A stretch of DNA of 30,658 nucleotides from Gammaproteobacteria bacterium (GCA_020445165.1 JAGRHE010000015.1:1-30658), one strand, 5' to 3'; positions 15,979 through 28,389 are shown, counted from the stretch's first letter. The notes: a model not told the origin generated them from the letters alone. A program made the numbers and translations.

Positions 15979-16112
15979 CGTCGCGCACTGACCGGGCAAG
16001 CCCTGTGTTTTGCAGACGGCCGCCGGCGCACCGCATAATCAGGTCCTCGATCCGACAACCCGGTGCACAGCGTCGAAGAAGCGGCATGCACCCACTGCGC
16101 GGGAACCGGCCC

Positions 16113-16550
16113 ATGAGCGAAAACACGACCGCTACCGGCAGCTGCCTGTGCCAGCGCGTCCGCTATGAAATCAGTGGCAACCTGGGTATTTTCCAGCACT
16201 GCAACTGCTCGCGTTGCCGCAAGTTCACCGGCAGCGTATTCGCCGCCAACCTGCTGGTGTCACCCTCGGATTTCCGCTGGCTGAGCGGCGAGGAATTCGT
16301 CGGCACCTATGCCCTGCCCGAGGCGAAACACTTTGCGACGGCCTTCTGCACCCACTGTGGTTCATCGTTGCCGTGGAAGGCACAAAGCGGCCGCGCCGTG
16401 ATCGTACCGGCCGGCACGCTCGACGACGACCCGGGCATCCGGCCGATGCAGCAGATCTACTGCGGCTCACGTGCCACGTGGTACACGGATCCGTCGAGCC
16501 TGCCGCAATACGATGAACTGCCGCCGCGGACGTCGCGGTCGCAGGACTGA
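16113..16550 (+). CDS. GFA/CENP-V (Mss4-like fold) zinc-binding protein
   Basis: A 145-aa protein of the glutathione-dependent formaldehyde-activating-enzyme family. The conserved cysteines are all present: GSCLC (Cys11, Cys13), HCNCSRCRK (Cys30, Cys32, Cys35) and FCTHCGSSLPW (Cys79, Cys82). In this Mss4-like fold they hold one structural and one catalytic-type zinc. The prototype was reported to help form S-hydroxymethylglutathione, but most members have no proven substrate. The ATG at 16113 has GGGAA seven bases upstream; an earlier in-frame ATG at 16086 is possible and adds nine residues. Cytosolic. Confidence 0.88.
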   Translation: MSENTTATGSCLCQRVRYEISGNLGIFQHCNCSRCRKFTGSVFAANLLVSPSDFRWLSGEEFVGTYALPEAKHFATAFCTHCGSSLPWKAQSGRAVIVPAGTLDDDPGIRPMQQIYCGSRATWYTDPSSLPQYDELPPRTSRSQD

Positions 16551-16565
16551 GTCGACAGGCTGATC

Positions 16566-16985
16566 ATGGCGCAAGTCGGACTGCGTATTGCCATCTGGGT
16601 CCTGGTGCTGGGCATCGCCTACTTCGCATTCGGACCGAAGCTGTTCGATTCGTCGGGCGACGGCAACCCGTTCACCAGCGACAAGGCCCTGTACCTGCCG
16701 CCGGAGAAACCGCAGGCACTGCGCGACTTCGAGCGTTTGGCCGGACAGCGTGACCTCAGTGACAGCGAGCAGGCGGACTACCTGGCAGCCATGCAGGCCT
16801 ACCAGGGCATTTTCTGGCGCGCCGAGGGCACCACCATCGAGCAGGCACTGGCCGGGTTTCCCAACCAGCGCCGCGAGCGACTGATTGACATCCTGCGGGC
16901 ACGCGGCCTGTCTCCCAGCGAAATCAACGTATTCTTCATGGTCCTCAACCGCGATCATCCGGATCTGCTCGACGACCGCGGTTGA
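16566..16985 (+). CDS. membrane-anchored small protein, unknown
   Basis: A 139-aa protein with one N-terminal hydrophobic helix (about 6-24, LRIAIWVLVLGIAYFAFG) that is not followed by a cleavage site, so it is probably an inner-membrane anchor. The rest is soluble and helix-rich: PQALRDFERLAGQRDLSDSEQADYLAAMQAYQGIFWRAEG, then ALAGFPNQRRERLIDILRARGLSPSEINVFFMVLNRD. I do not recognise the family. It follows the zinc protein by 15 bases and precedes ppnP by 33, so the three may be one operon. Confidence 0.65.
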   Translation: MAQVGLRIAIWVLVLGIAYFAFGPKLFDSSGDGNPFTSDKALYLPPEKPQALRDFERLAGQRDLSDSEQADYLAAMQAYQGIFWRAEGTTIEQALAGFPNQRRERLIDILRARGLSPSEINVFFMVLNRDHPDLLDDRG

Positions 16986-17018
16986 TCGGCATTTCAAATC
17001 TTCAGGAGTAGTGACTGC

Positions 17019-17333
17019 ATGTCCCAGTTCGATAACGTATCGGTGATCAAGGCCGCCAACCTGTATTTCGACGGCAAGGTCAGCAGCCGCACCGTGGTCC
17101 TGACCGACGGCTCACGCCTCACGCTGGGCGTGGCGCTGCCCGGCGAATACAGCTTCAACACCGACAAGGCCGAGCGCATGGAGATCCAGGCCGGTGAACT
17201 CGACCTGCAACTGCCCAGCAGCGATGCATGGCAGACGATCCGCGCCGGCGAGTCGTTCGAGGTGCCGGCCAAATCGCAGTTCCGGATGAATGTCAAAACG
17301 CCGGTCGACTATTGCTGTCACTTCCTCGGCTGA
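17019..17333 (+). CDS. ppnP: pyrimidine/purine nucleoside phosphorylase
   Basis: A 104-aa cupin-fold protein matching PpnP (formerly YaiE, DUF1255). Signatures are NLYFDGKVSSRTVVLTDGSRLTLGVALPGEYSFNT, ERMEIQAGELDLQLPSSDAWQTIRAGESFEVPAKSQFRM and the closing VDYCCHFLG. E. coli PpnP splits many purine and pyrimidine nucleosides with phosphate into base and ribose-1-phosphate. Family length is about 95-105 aa, so this is full length. CAGGAG lies upstream of the ATG at 17019. It is cytosolic and involved in nucleoside salvage. Confidence 0.93.
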   Translation: MSQFDNVSVIKAANLYFDGKVSSRTVVLTDGSRLTLGVALPGEYSFNTDKAERMEIQAGELDLQLPSSDAWQTIRAGESFEVPAKSQFRMNVKTPVDYCCHFLG

Positions 17334-17412
17334 AGCCTTCGACCGGCGTGGGCGCGATTTCCCGTGCCGTCGCCGCGGGAGATCCGGCGCGCCCGGCACC
17401 GATAATGCGGGC

Positions 17413-17552
17413 ATGCTCCTGCATGACCTCGCGCAAACCTCGGCCGCGCTCGCGGCCAACCGCCGCCGGCTGAGACAGACGGCGTGGCCGGTCGCCGGCA
17501 CGCTCGCTGCCGTGCGGTCTCTTTCAGGACATGGCCGTTACGGTGTCGGCCG

Positions 17553-17556
<4 letters not shown>
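17413..17556 (+). pseudogene. relic of an ATP-dependent DNA ligase (LigB-type) N-terminus, coupled to lhr
   Basis: A 47-codon ORF starting MLLHDLAQTSAALAANRRRL and ending LSGHGRYGVGR. The start closely resembles what I remember of actinobacterial-type ATP-dependent ligases such as mycobacterial LigB (MLLHDVA-x-TS-x3-AA-x3-RL). The end recalls their later LSGELPQ...IGVG motif. Full enzymes are about 500 aa, so the adenylation and OB domains, including the KxDG lysine, are missing. The stop TGA overlaps the lhr ATG as ATGA, so the relic could still couple translation to lhr. Homology is from memory and short, but both ends match in order. Alternatively it is a chance leader ORF. Confidence 0.5.
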
Positions 17557-21994
<4,438 letters not shown>

Positions 21995-21995
<1 letters not shown>

Positions 21996-22798
21996 TGCCC
22001 GAGGGCGACACGATCTTCAAACTCGCAGCCTACCTGCAACCGGCACTCAGTGGACGGCGGCTGCTGTTGGGCAGGCTGCGCCATGAGCCGTCGATCGATC
22101 TTTCCGGCAGCACGATCGAAGACGTGTATGCGCATGGCAAACACCTGTTCATTGCGATCGAAGGCGGTGACCTGCTGCGTACGCATCTTGGCATGTGGGG
22201 ATCGTGGCACGGCTATGCGCCGGGCGAGGAATGGCAGCGACCGCGCAGGCAGGCCTCGGTGGTACTCGATGTCGGCGAGCGCATCTATGTCTGCTTCAAT
22301 GCCCTGCAGGTGGAACTGTTGCGTCGCAACGGTGTGCGCGCACGCCAGCTCGGCGTGTTGCTCGGCCCGGACCTGATGCAGGAGACGACACGCATCAAGG
22401 ATATCGTCGGCCGCGCGCGTGAACTGTGTGAACCGTCGACACCCTTGGCCGACCTGCTGTTGAACCAGCGCGTCGCCTGCGGCATCGGCAACGTGTACAA
22501 GTCCGAAGTCCTGTTCGTGCAGCGCTGCCATCCGGCGACTGCGATGCGCGCCCTGGATGATGCCGCGCTTGCAGCCCTGTACGGGCAGGCAAGGACACTG
22601 CTCAACGGCAACCGTCGCGACGGTCCACGCATCACCCGCCGTGCCAACGACGACGCTGGAAACCTCTGGGTCTACGGCCGCACCGGTCAGCCCTGTCACA
22701 GGTGCGATACAGCCATCGAGTCGATGCGCTTCGGTCGGGGACAACGTTCGACCTTCTGGTGTCCGCGCTGTCAGCCTGCCGGGCCAAACGTGCGCTGA
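21995..22798 (+). CDS. Fpg/Nei-family DNA glycosylase (Nei2-like endonuclease VIII)
   Basis: A 267-aa bifunctional base-excision glycosylase. After Met removal the N-terminus is PEGDT, the Nei/Nei2 form in which Pro2 attacks the damaged base's sugar and Glu3 assists. Lys49 in HGKHLF is the conserved beta-hairpin lysine. The helix-two-turn-helix has VACGIGNVYKSEVLF (about 160-174). The C-terminal zinc finger has CHRC...CPRC (Cys234, 237, 256, 259), around GRGQRSTFWC with the intercalating Arg. It would remove oxidised pyrimidines and cut the strand by beta/delta-elimination. Its ATG overlaps the lhr TGA (TGATG), so translation is coupled. An Lhr-Nei2 pair is known best from actinobacteria. Confidence 0.92.
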
Positions 22799-22848
22799 AA
22801 GCCGACCACCGGCGCGGTTACAGACATGTGCCGACGAAGGGCAGCGGA

Positions 22849-22854
22849 TATAAT
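22849..22854 (+). promoter_or_regulatory. perfect -10 box (TATAAT) before the hupE leader
   Basis: TATAAT stands at the right distance (37 bases) from the ATG at 22891 to give a leader of about 30 nt. The region 17 bases upstream (ATGTGC) is a poor -35 box. It is the best sigma-70 -10 match I noticed in the window. It would transcribe the small leader ORF and the HupE-like gene separately from lhr and nei2. Confidence 0.45.
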
Positions 22855-22890
22855 CGCGGGCATCCAAAAAGCCCTCCAGGGACTACAGCC

Positions 22891-22983
22891 ATGCGCCATC
22901 TCGCCTTGCTGCTGCTTCTAATCACGGCGCCGTCATTCGCCTGCGAGGGTGGCGGCGCGACCGCACTGGCCGGCGCGGTATGA
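22891..22983 (+). CDS. 30-aa signal-peptide-like leader ORF, overlapping the hupE-like gene
   Basis: A 30-residue ORF with CAGGGA upstream. Its first 18 residues (MRHLALLLLLITAPSFAC) look like a signal peptide, followed by EGGGATALAGAV. Its TGA overlaps the next ATG as ATGA. The tail is too short for a folded protein. It could be a translation-coupling leader, or the start of a small secreted protein cut short. Too short for most gene callers. Supported by ribosome-binding site, TATAAT box and overlap, not by homology. Confidence 0.5.
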   Translation: MRHLALLLLLITAPSFACEGGGATALAGAV

Positions 22984-23585
22984 ATGGACGCATCGCCTTC
23001 CTCATCGTCGGCACCCTGTCGCTGCTGCCGCAGGCTGCACTGGCGCATGTCGGCCTGACCGGACTGGGCGGATTCTGGAACGGATTCCTGCACCCGCTGC
23101 TGACCCCTTCGCACCTGATGGCGCTGCTTGCGGTGGGTATGCTGCTGGGCACACAGCCCACACAACGTGCCAGCCAGGGATTGTTCGCATTCGTGATCGC
23201 CACCTGCATCGGCCTTGCCATGGCCGGCGCATTCGGTCGTGTGATGGAGTTGGATACTGCCGTATTGCTCGGTGCCGCCAGCACGGGCCTGCTGGTCGCG
23301 TGGCAGCCGGCGCTGCCCGGCGTGCTGCTGTTCATCCTGGTCGCGGCGTGTGGACTCTTGCTGGGCAACGATTCGGCCCAGGAAGCCTACGTCGGCAAGG
23401 AACTGGTCGTGACCCTGTTCGCGACCGGCCTGGCCGTGTTCCTGGCAATGCTCTACCTGTTGGCGGCGGCCGAGGTCCTGCAGAGGTATCGCTGGACCAG
23501 CGTCGGTGTCCGCGTGCTCGGGTCGTGGATTGCGGCCAGTGCGCTGATCGTGTTGGCACTTTCCTTCGCGCCGTCCACTGTATGA
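22980..23585 (+). CDS. HupE/UreJ-family membrane protein
   Basis: A 201-aa integral membrane protein. A signal-like first segment ends ALAHVGLTG (His23 exposed after cleavage). The family core follows as GFWNGFLHPLLTPSHLMALLAVGMLLG (about 31-57), then five more hydrophobic helices. In typical HupE/UreJ proteins this core reads HP..G.DHLLAM.AVG; here the Asp is replaced by Ser (PSHLMAL). The family is thought to move Ni2+, Co2+ or other divalent metals across the inner membrane. The usual hydrogenase or urease genes are not nearby. Instead the gene converges on a copper-uptake cluster, 24 bases away. A role with another metal is possible. Confidence 0.85.
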   Translation: MNGRIAFLIVGTLSLLPQAALAHVGLTGLGGFWNGFLHPLLTPSHLMALLAVGMLLGTQPTQRASQGLFAFVIATCIGLAMAGAFGRVMELDTAVLLGAASTGLLVAWQPALPGVLLFILVAACGLLLGNDSAQEAYVGKELVVTLFATGLAVFLAMLYLLAAAEVLQRYRWTSVGVRVLGSWIAASALIVLALSFAPSTV

Positions 23586-23609
23586 AGTTTGTTCACCCGG
23601 AACAGCAGA

Positions 23610-24404
23610 TCAACGCAGGCTGAACGCGATCGGCACCGAGATCGACCAGCGGTCGCGGGCGAGTGCAGTCGGGATCGGTTGGAATGATTCCAGGCCCTGG
23701 ACGGTTTTCAATGCTGCCTCATCGAGACGACCGGTACCTGACGATTGCTTGATGGTCACGTCGACCAGGCGGCCATCCCGCTGAATGACGAATGCCACGA
23801 CGACGGTGCCCTGCTCTCCGCGGCGCCTGGACGCACGCGGATAGCGCTTGCGCCGCTCGATGGCCGCGGCGAGTTCGGCCAGGTAGCTCTCGCGTAACCG
23901 GTCGCGGTCGACTGCGGGTATGGCAGGCGCTGTCTCGACGCGCTGCGCAATCATGTCCTCGGTCGCAGGTTCCCGCGCCACCGGGCTCGCCTGCGAAGTG
24001 GCAAGGTGTGGCGCCTGTTTGACGATGGTCGCACGCGGTTTCACCGGCGCCGGCTCGGCCCGCTCGACGACTTTGCGCTCTGGCGGCTTGCGCGCGGGCG
24101 GCTTCGCCGCTGGCTCAACCTCGACCTTTGGCACCGGTGTTGGCTCTGCCTGTGGTGGTTCTGCCATCACCGGGACCGGTTGTGGCAATGGCTCCGTCTC
24201 CGCGACCGCTGCCTGCGGCAGAGTTGGCGGCGCCGCCTCGGGCAGCACGTCTGCCGGCAGACTGAACATGGCCAGGTCGAGCGCAAGCGCGTGCTCGGTT
24301 GGCGCCGACTCAACCGGGGGTGCGCCAGGCAGCAGGAACAGCGATGCGAGCGCCACGTGCAGCAGGCCGGAGATGGCAAACCCGATGGGACGTGCAGCGT
24401 TCAT
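23610..24404 (-). CDS. tonB: TonB energy transducer of the copper-uptake cluster
   Basis: A 264-aa TonB. The N-terminal anchor is ARPIGFAISGLLHVALASLFLLPG with the conserved Ser12/His16 pair (spacing as in E. coli Ser16/His20). A long Pro/Glu/Lys/Ala-rich spacer crosses the periplasm (about 80-140). The C-terminal domain begins around 175: YLAELAAAIERRKRYPRASRRRGEQGTVVVAFVIQRDGRLVDVTIKQSSG, and ends IPTALARDRWSISVPIAFSLR. It carries proton-motive force from ExbB-ExbD to the outer-membrane receptor encoded just upstream. The ATG overlaps the exbD TGA by one base (TGATG); a GTG one codon earlier is also possible. It is the last gene of the cluster. Confidence 0.93.
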   Translation of the reverse strand: MNAARPIGFAISGLLHVALASLFLLPGAPPVESAPTEHALALDLAMFSLPADVLPEAAPPTLPQAAVAETEPLPQPVPVMAEPPQAEPTPVPKVEVEPAAKPPARKPPERKVVERAEPAPVKPRATIVKQAPHLATSQASPVAREPATEDMIAQRVETAPAIPAVDRDRLRESYLAELAAAIERRKRYPRASRRRGEQGTVVVAFVIQRDGRLVDVTIKQSSGTGRLDEAALKTVQGLESFQPIPTALARDRWSISVPIAFSLR

Positions 24405-24784
24405 CACGACGATCGCTCGCGGGTAATGATCGAGAGATTGCTGAGTCCGGCTGCCTTCAGGAGATCAATCACGCTGACGAAGCGATGGAACGCGACCTGC
24501 TCATCGACCCGCAGCACGATGGCGGTATCTGCAGCCAGGGTTCCGAGCAGCTCTTCCATCGACTCCAGCGTCATCGGGTCGCCATCGACATACAGGCTGC
24601 CGTCGTCGACGATCGCCAGCTCGACCGACACACCCTGCTCGACCGGATCGGCATGCTCGGCCGCCGGCAGGTTCACCGGTATCCGCCCCTGGGCAACGAA
24701 CGTGGCCGTGGTCAGCACGATCGCCAGCAGTACCAGCATCACGTCGATGAACGGGATCACGTTCATGGCCGAGATGGGTTTCAC
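24404..24784 (-). CDS. exbD: ExbD, TonB-system proton channel subunit
   Basis: A 126-aa biopolymer-transport protein. The single transmembrane helix carries the essential acidic residue: NVIPFIDVMLVLLAIVLTTATF (Asp14, equal to Asp25 of E. coli). The periplasmic domain follows with VNLPAAEH, the IVDDGSLYVDGDPM strand pair and VLRVDEQVAFHRFVSVIDLLKAAGLSNLSIIT. With ExbB it forms the proton channel that drives TonB. The start is GTG, overlapping the exbB stop by four bases (GTGA). Family length is about 130-140 aa, so it is complete. Confidence 0.94.
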   Translation of the reverse strand: MKPISAMNVIPFIDVMLVLLAIVLTTATFVAQGRIPVNLPAAEHADPVEQGVSVELAIVDDGSLYVDGDPMTLESMEELLGTLAADTAIVLRVDEQVAFHRFVSVIDLLKAAGLSNLSIITRERSS

Positions 24785-25248
24785 GCCGCTGACTCCCGTT
24801 CGCTACTCCAACGCGCCAGCAGTACATCGACACGACGCAGCAGCCCGTTGTAGATCAGCGTGGCCGGGATCGCGACCAGCAGTCCGGCCGCGGTGGCTTT
24901 GAGTGCCAGCGCCAGGCCGAGCATGACCGAGGCCGCCGACAACTCGGCACCCTGCGACAGGTCATGGAACGTGACCAGGATGCCGAGAACGGTCCCGAGC
25001 AGGCCGATGTAGGGGGCATTGGATGCTACCGACGCGATCAGCGTGAGGTGCCGGGTCAATGCCACTTCGACACTCGGCCGGTCGGTGTAGCGGTCGAGGC
25101 GGACGCGCGCATAGAAGATCACGCGCTCGATGGCATAGGCCAGCATCACGAAGCTCATGAAGCCGAGAATCCCGAACACGGTGACATCGAGATGACCCCT
25201 GATCAGGGCCATCACCGATGCCTCGTCGATGACGACGTCACCGAACAC
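24781..25248 (-). CDS. exbB: ExbB, TonB-system proton channel subunit (short form)
   Basis: A 155-aa MotA/TolQ/ExbB-family protein. Three transmembrane helices are visible: about 20-45 (VTVFGILGFMSFVMLAYAIERVIF), 70-95 and 108-135. The conserved channel motifs are SVASNAPYIGLLGTVLGILVTF and LGLALALKATAAGLLVAIPATLIYN, with the threonines that line the proton path. It lacks the long N-terminal extension of E. coli ExbB (244 aa), as many ExbB proteins encoded beside a receptor do. The GTG start lies two bases after the receptor stop, so it is surely cotranscribed. Confidence 0.92.
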   Translation of the reverse strand: MFGDVVIDEASVMALIRGHLDVTVFGILGFMSFVMLAYAIERVIFYARVRLDRYTDRPSVEVALTRHLTLIASVASNAPYIGLLGTVLGILVTFHDLSQGAELSAASVMLGLALALKATAAGLLVAIPATLIYNGLLRRVDVLLARWSSERESAA

Positions 25249-25250
25249 GG

Positions 25251-27302
25251 TCAGAACACCGCCTTGACCTGTGCCCAGGCACTGCGACCCGGTTCGTTGA
25301 CCTGCACCTGGGTCGGATCGAATGCGTTCGCACGGTTCAGGTGCTGTGCATAGTTCTTGTCGAACAGGTTATCGATGCCGATGTCGATGGTCAGGTTGTC
25401 GTTGAGCTCGTAGCTTGCGTACAGGTCGAATACGGCCCAGCCGGAGGTCTTGCCAACGTCGAGACCCTGCCCGGCAATACCGCTAGCCGACTCGGTATCG
25501 ACCCGGGTCTGTTTCGCCGCAGCCTGCACGCGTGCGCCCGCTGTCCAGCGGTCACGTGTGTATTCCAGCGTGGCGAGTCCTTCCAACGGCGGAGTCTGAG
25601 CGATCGGGCGATTGTCGGTGTCATTCTCGGCACGCACGTAGGCGACCCCGATCTCGCCGCGCAAGTTCGGGTTGAAGCGGTAGGCCAGTTTCGCCTCGCC
25701 ACCGACCAGCGTGGCGTCGATGTTGCGGTAGATGGTCGCGTTGTTGCCGACTGCGGTGAAACGATCACGCAACACGTAGTCGGTCACGTCGTTGTAGAAG
25801 ACCGAACCCTCGGCAGTCCAGCGTTCGCCACGCAGGGTCATGCCGACCTCGGCCTGGTGGTGCTGCTCCGGATCGAGATCAGGATTACCGACCCAGCGCG
25901 CCGACGGCGTCGAGCCGTTCGAGGCCATGTAGCGCTCGGTCGCGTCGGGTGTGCGTACAGAACGCGACAGGCCGGCAAACACAGTGCCGTTGCCGGCTGC
26001 CAGGTCATGCTCGAAACGCAGCAGGCCACCGACATTGTGATCGGTAACCTTGTCCGCCTGCGCGCCGTTGTAATAGATCGCGTACAGCGCGTTCGGGCTC
26101 AAGGGTCCGCCCGGCGGATCGATATCGGCACGCGATGCATCGGACGTGACATAGTCGTAGCGCAGCCCGCCGGTGACACGGTTACTGCGGTCGATGTCAT
26201 GCGTCAGCTCGGCAAACACGCCGGTCTGGTCGATCTCGACGCCCGGCCACATGACCGAGTTCAACAGGCCGGCCGTGTCGTTGAAACGCACCGCGTCACG
26301 ATCGTTGCGCTGGGTGTCGACGCCCACTTTCCACTTGCCATAGTCGCTGTTGATACTGGCGACAATACGACCGCCGAGCGTGTCGGACGTGGACGGCGCA
26401 CGCATCGCTGCCGGGGCCGTCAGCGGACGCAAGGTGTAGTTGTCCATCACGTGCTCGACCTCCGAGCGGTACAGCTCGGCCTTGAGTGAGTCGAATGCAC
26501 CACCGAGCTCCCTGGTGTGGAACTTGAGACGGAGCGTGTCGTTGTCGGCCAGCGGTGAATCCATGCCGGCGCCGGGGAACAGCAGGTCACGGGTCTCTTG
26601 CTTTTCGACACTCACTTCGGCACGGGTCAGATCGCTCGGCGTATAGCCCAGGATCAGGGTACCGGAGCGTTCGGTATACGCAGCACGCACCTCGTCGCCG
26701 TCACCATCGTCGTAGTTGTTGGCATCGGTGTACGAGCCGATTACGCGACCGAAAAACTGTTCGCTGCCGCCGGCCACGTCGATGCCCAGTTCGGATGTGT
26801 CGCTGTTGCCGCGATAACCGGCATCGATCTCGCCGCGCAGCGATTCCTCGTCGCTGAAACGCTCGGTGACACGCTCGAACAGGATGGTGCCGCCGGAACC
26901 ACCACCGCCGTACTCGAGGGTCTGTGAGCCACGGATCACGGTCACCTCCTCGTAGTTGCCGGTCGCGGCATACGAGGTCGGCGGGTCCATCCGGTTCGGG
27001 CAGCCACCGTGTACATAGGCCCCGTCCAGGAGCACGTTGATCTGGGTCTGGCTCTGGCCACGGATCGAAATATCGGTGCCATGACCACCCATGCGCGACC
27101 CGGATACGCCGAGCAAGTCACGCAGCGCGTCGGCCGACTCACGGCCGGGGCTGAGCGTATCGGTGAACAGGGGAGTGACGGCCGGCGGCATCGCCGTGTC
27201 CTCGACCTGGATGGTTTCGAGCGTGGTATCAGCCGCGCCGGCATGGTTCGACGCGAGCACGTAAAGCACTGCCGCCGCAGTGCGCGAATAGCGGAAATTC
27301 AT
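25251..27302 (-). CDS. TonB-dependent copper receptor (OprC/NosA-like)
   Basis: A 683-aa outer-membrane receptor. Signal peptide to about residue 23. A plug domain follows with the very characteristic ISIRGQSQTQINVLLDG and AYVHGGCPNRMDPPTSYA, the hallmark of OprC/NosA. OprC of Pseudomonas binds copper through CxxxM and HxM. Both are present here: Cys101-x3-Met105 and His284-Val-Met286 (EHVMDNYTLRPL). The beta-barrel fills residues 145-683 and ends in aromatic VKAVF, typical for BAM recognition. It should import copper when powered by the adjacent exbB-exbD-tonB genes. Fifty bases separate it from the DUF2946-like gene upstream. The symbol oprC is not used because orthology is only by motif. 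Confidence 0.92.
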   Translation of the reverse strand: MNFRYSRTAAAVLYVLASNHAGAADTTLETIQVEDTAMPPAVTPLFTDTLSPGRESADALRDLLGVSGSRMGGHGTDISIRGQSQTQINVLLDGAYVHGGCPNRMDPPTSYAATGNYEEVTVIRGSQTLEYGGGGSGGTILFERVTERFSDEESLRGEIDAGYRGNSDTSELGIDVAGGSEQFFGRVIGSYTDANNYDDGDGDEVRAAYTERSGTLILGYTPSDLTRAEVSVEKQETRDLLFPGAGMDSPLADNDTLRLKFHTRELGGAFDSLKAELYRSEVEHVMDNYTLRPLTAPAAMRAPSTSDTLGGRIVASINSDYGKWKVGVDTQRNDRDAVRFNDTAGLLNSVMWPGVEIDQTGVFAELTHDIDRSNRVTGGLRYDYVTSDASRADIDPPGGPLSPNALYAIYYNGAQADKVTDHNVGGLLRFEHDLAAGNGTVFAGLSRSVRTPDATERYMASNGSTPSARWVGNPDLDPEQHHQAEVGMTLRGERWTAEGSVFYNDVTDYVLRDRFTAVGNNATIYRNIDATLVGGEAKLAYRFNPNLRGEIGVAYVRAENDTDNRPIAQTPPLEGLATLEYTRDRWTAGARVQAAAKQTRVDTESASGIAGQGLDVGKTSGWAVFDLYASYELNDNLTIDIGIDNLFDKNYAQHLNRANAFDPTQVQVNEPGRSAWAQVKAVF

Positions 27303-27352
27303 GGGTCTACCCCTAAGTTCGGATCAATCTGAAACGGGAAAACGGCTTGGTT

Positions 27353-27772
27353 TCAGGCGACCGGAGGGGCTCGTGTGGAATAAGCGGAAAAGTGAAGTCG
27401 GTGATGGGCGTGATCGGCTGTCTGCTCGATCAATGCAACCGAGTACAGCACAACGGCCGGAACGACAGGTGGCATCGAGACCTGAGTTGAACCCGCCATC
27501 TGGTAGAGCTTGATGGCCGAACAGTGCTCGGCGCCGTCGGCCATCGCAGTCTCGGAGATCGGTGGCAGATCGAGCTGGACGATCTGTTGGCCCTTCAAGG
27601 TACAGACCACGACCTGCTGACCCTTCACGTCGTGGGTCAGCACCGGCGTGACCAGGTAGGCCAGGACCGGCTGCAACAGGAATCCGGCAATCAGTAGCCA
27701 GGCCACGAACGCCCGTTGCGACGGCGATCGACGTCGCAGGGCGTTTCCTGTCGTGACCTGATGTGTTGACAA
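27353..27772 (-). CDS. DUF2946-like membrane-anchored protein upstream of the copper receptor
   Basis: A 139-aa protein with one N-terminal hydrophobic helix (about 21-45, AFVAWLLIAGFLLQPVLAYLV). A periplasmic tail contains Cys57, Cys84 and His83 (AEHC), and near the end HAHHRLHFSAYSTRAPPVA. The closing S-x-RAPP and the Cys/His content resemble DUF2946 proteins, which often precede copper receptor genes. A role in handling copper is an inference from this. The start is TTG (GGGA upstream); no in-frame ATG exists near it, so the true start could differ. It lies 50 bases before the receptor and is probably cotranscribed. Confidence 0.65.
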   Translation of the reverse strand: MSTHQVTTGNALRRRSPSQRAFVAWLLIAGFLLQPVLAYLVTPVLTHDVKGQQVVVCTLKGQQIVQLDLPPISETAMADGAEHCSAIKLYQMAGSTQVSMPPVVPAVVLYSVALIEQTADHAHHRLHFSAYSTRAPPVA

Positions 27773-27847
27773 ACCGTGCGATCCCGGATGCGATGCAAAC
27801 CGCAGCGATTCTGTTGCAGATCGCCGCCCTTTGCAAATGGCTGGCCC

Positions 27848-28321
27848 TTACGAACCCGCCTGCATATCAGCGTAGATCGCCAGAACCTTGCTGTACTGCT
27901 CGGGCGAAAGCACCCGGCGCAGGTTGTCGCGGCAGTCGATCTTGGTCGCCACGATCTGTTCACGTGCCGCCAGAATCCGCGAATTCATGACCATCAACTC
28001 GGCTTTGGGACGGCCCGCGATGGCTGCCTGGTTCAATGCATTTTCCATTTCGACAACCTTGTCCGCCAGGGCATGCATCGGATCCATATGCGCTTTGCGC
28101 CATTGCACCAGCGCGGAATACTGTTCGCCGCTGAGGTTCAAATCGTCACCGTGCTTCTTGATGACCTTCATCAGGTTCGGCATCGGGTTGGCATGATGCA
28201 TCGCCATACCGGAGGGATGCTTGCCCTCGCCATGCTTGCCATGTTCAGGCTTTTCCGCAAGTACATGGCCGCTTGCCAGGACCAGGCATACAGACAACAC
28301 AGCTATAGAAGCACGTCTCAT
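27848..28321 (-). CDS. His/Met-rich Spy/CpxP-like periplasmic protein
   Basis: The ATG at 28321 has GGAG nine bases upstream and starts a clean signal peptide (cleavage near VLA-EKP, residue 22); longer frames from 28387 lack this. The mature N-terminus is rich in His and Met (EKPEHGKHGEGKHPSGMAMHH, residues 23-43), as in copper-binding proteins. The rest is four-helix-like: LNLSGEQYSALVQWRKAH and LSPEQYSKVLAIYADM are two LTxxQ-type repeats that mark the Spy/CpxP/ZraP fold. Such proteins act as periplasmic chaperones or metal sensors under envelope or metal stress. 157 aa. Being first in the copper cluster, a copper role is likely. Confidence 0.8.
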   Translation of the reverse strand: MRRASIAVLSVCLVLASGHVLAEKPEHGKHGEGKHPSGMAMHHANPMPNLMKVIKKHGDDLNLSGEQYSALVQWRKAHMDPMHALADKVVEMENALNQAAIAGRPKAELMVMNSRILAAREQIVATKIDCRDNLRRVLSPEQYSKVLAIYADMQAGS

Positions 28322-28373
28322 GATTCGATTCTCCAGTGAGGAAAAGTGTGGCGCGCGATTATTCTTCATCGAT

Positions 28374-28389
28374 GGTTGTTCAGACAACC
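28374..28389. promoter_or_regulatory. inverted repeat upstream of the copper cluster
   Basis: GGTTGT and ACAACC flank a four-base loop, 52 bases upstream of the Spy-like start. Read on the minus strand, it lies next to TTGTCT and an AATAAT-like stretch that could be a -35/-10 pair. It may be the operator of the copper cluster. No match to a named copper-regulator box was recognised. Confidence 0.3.
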
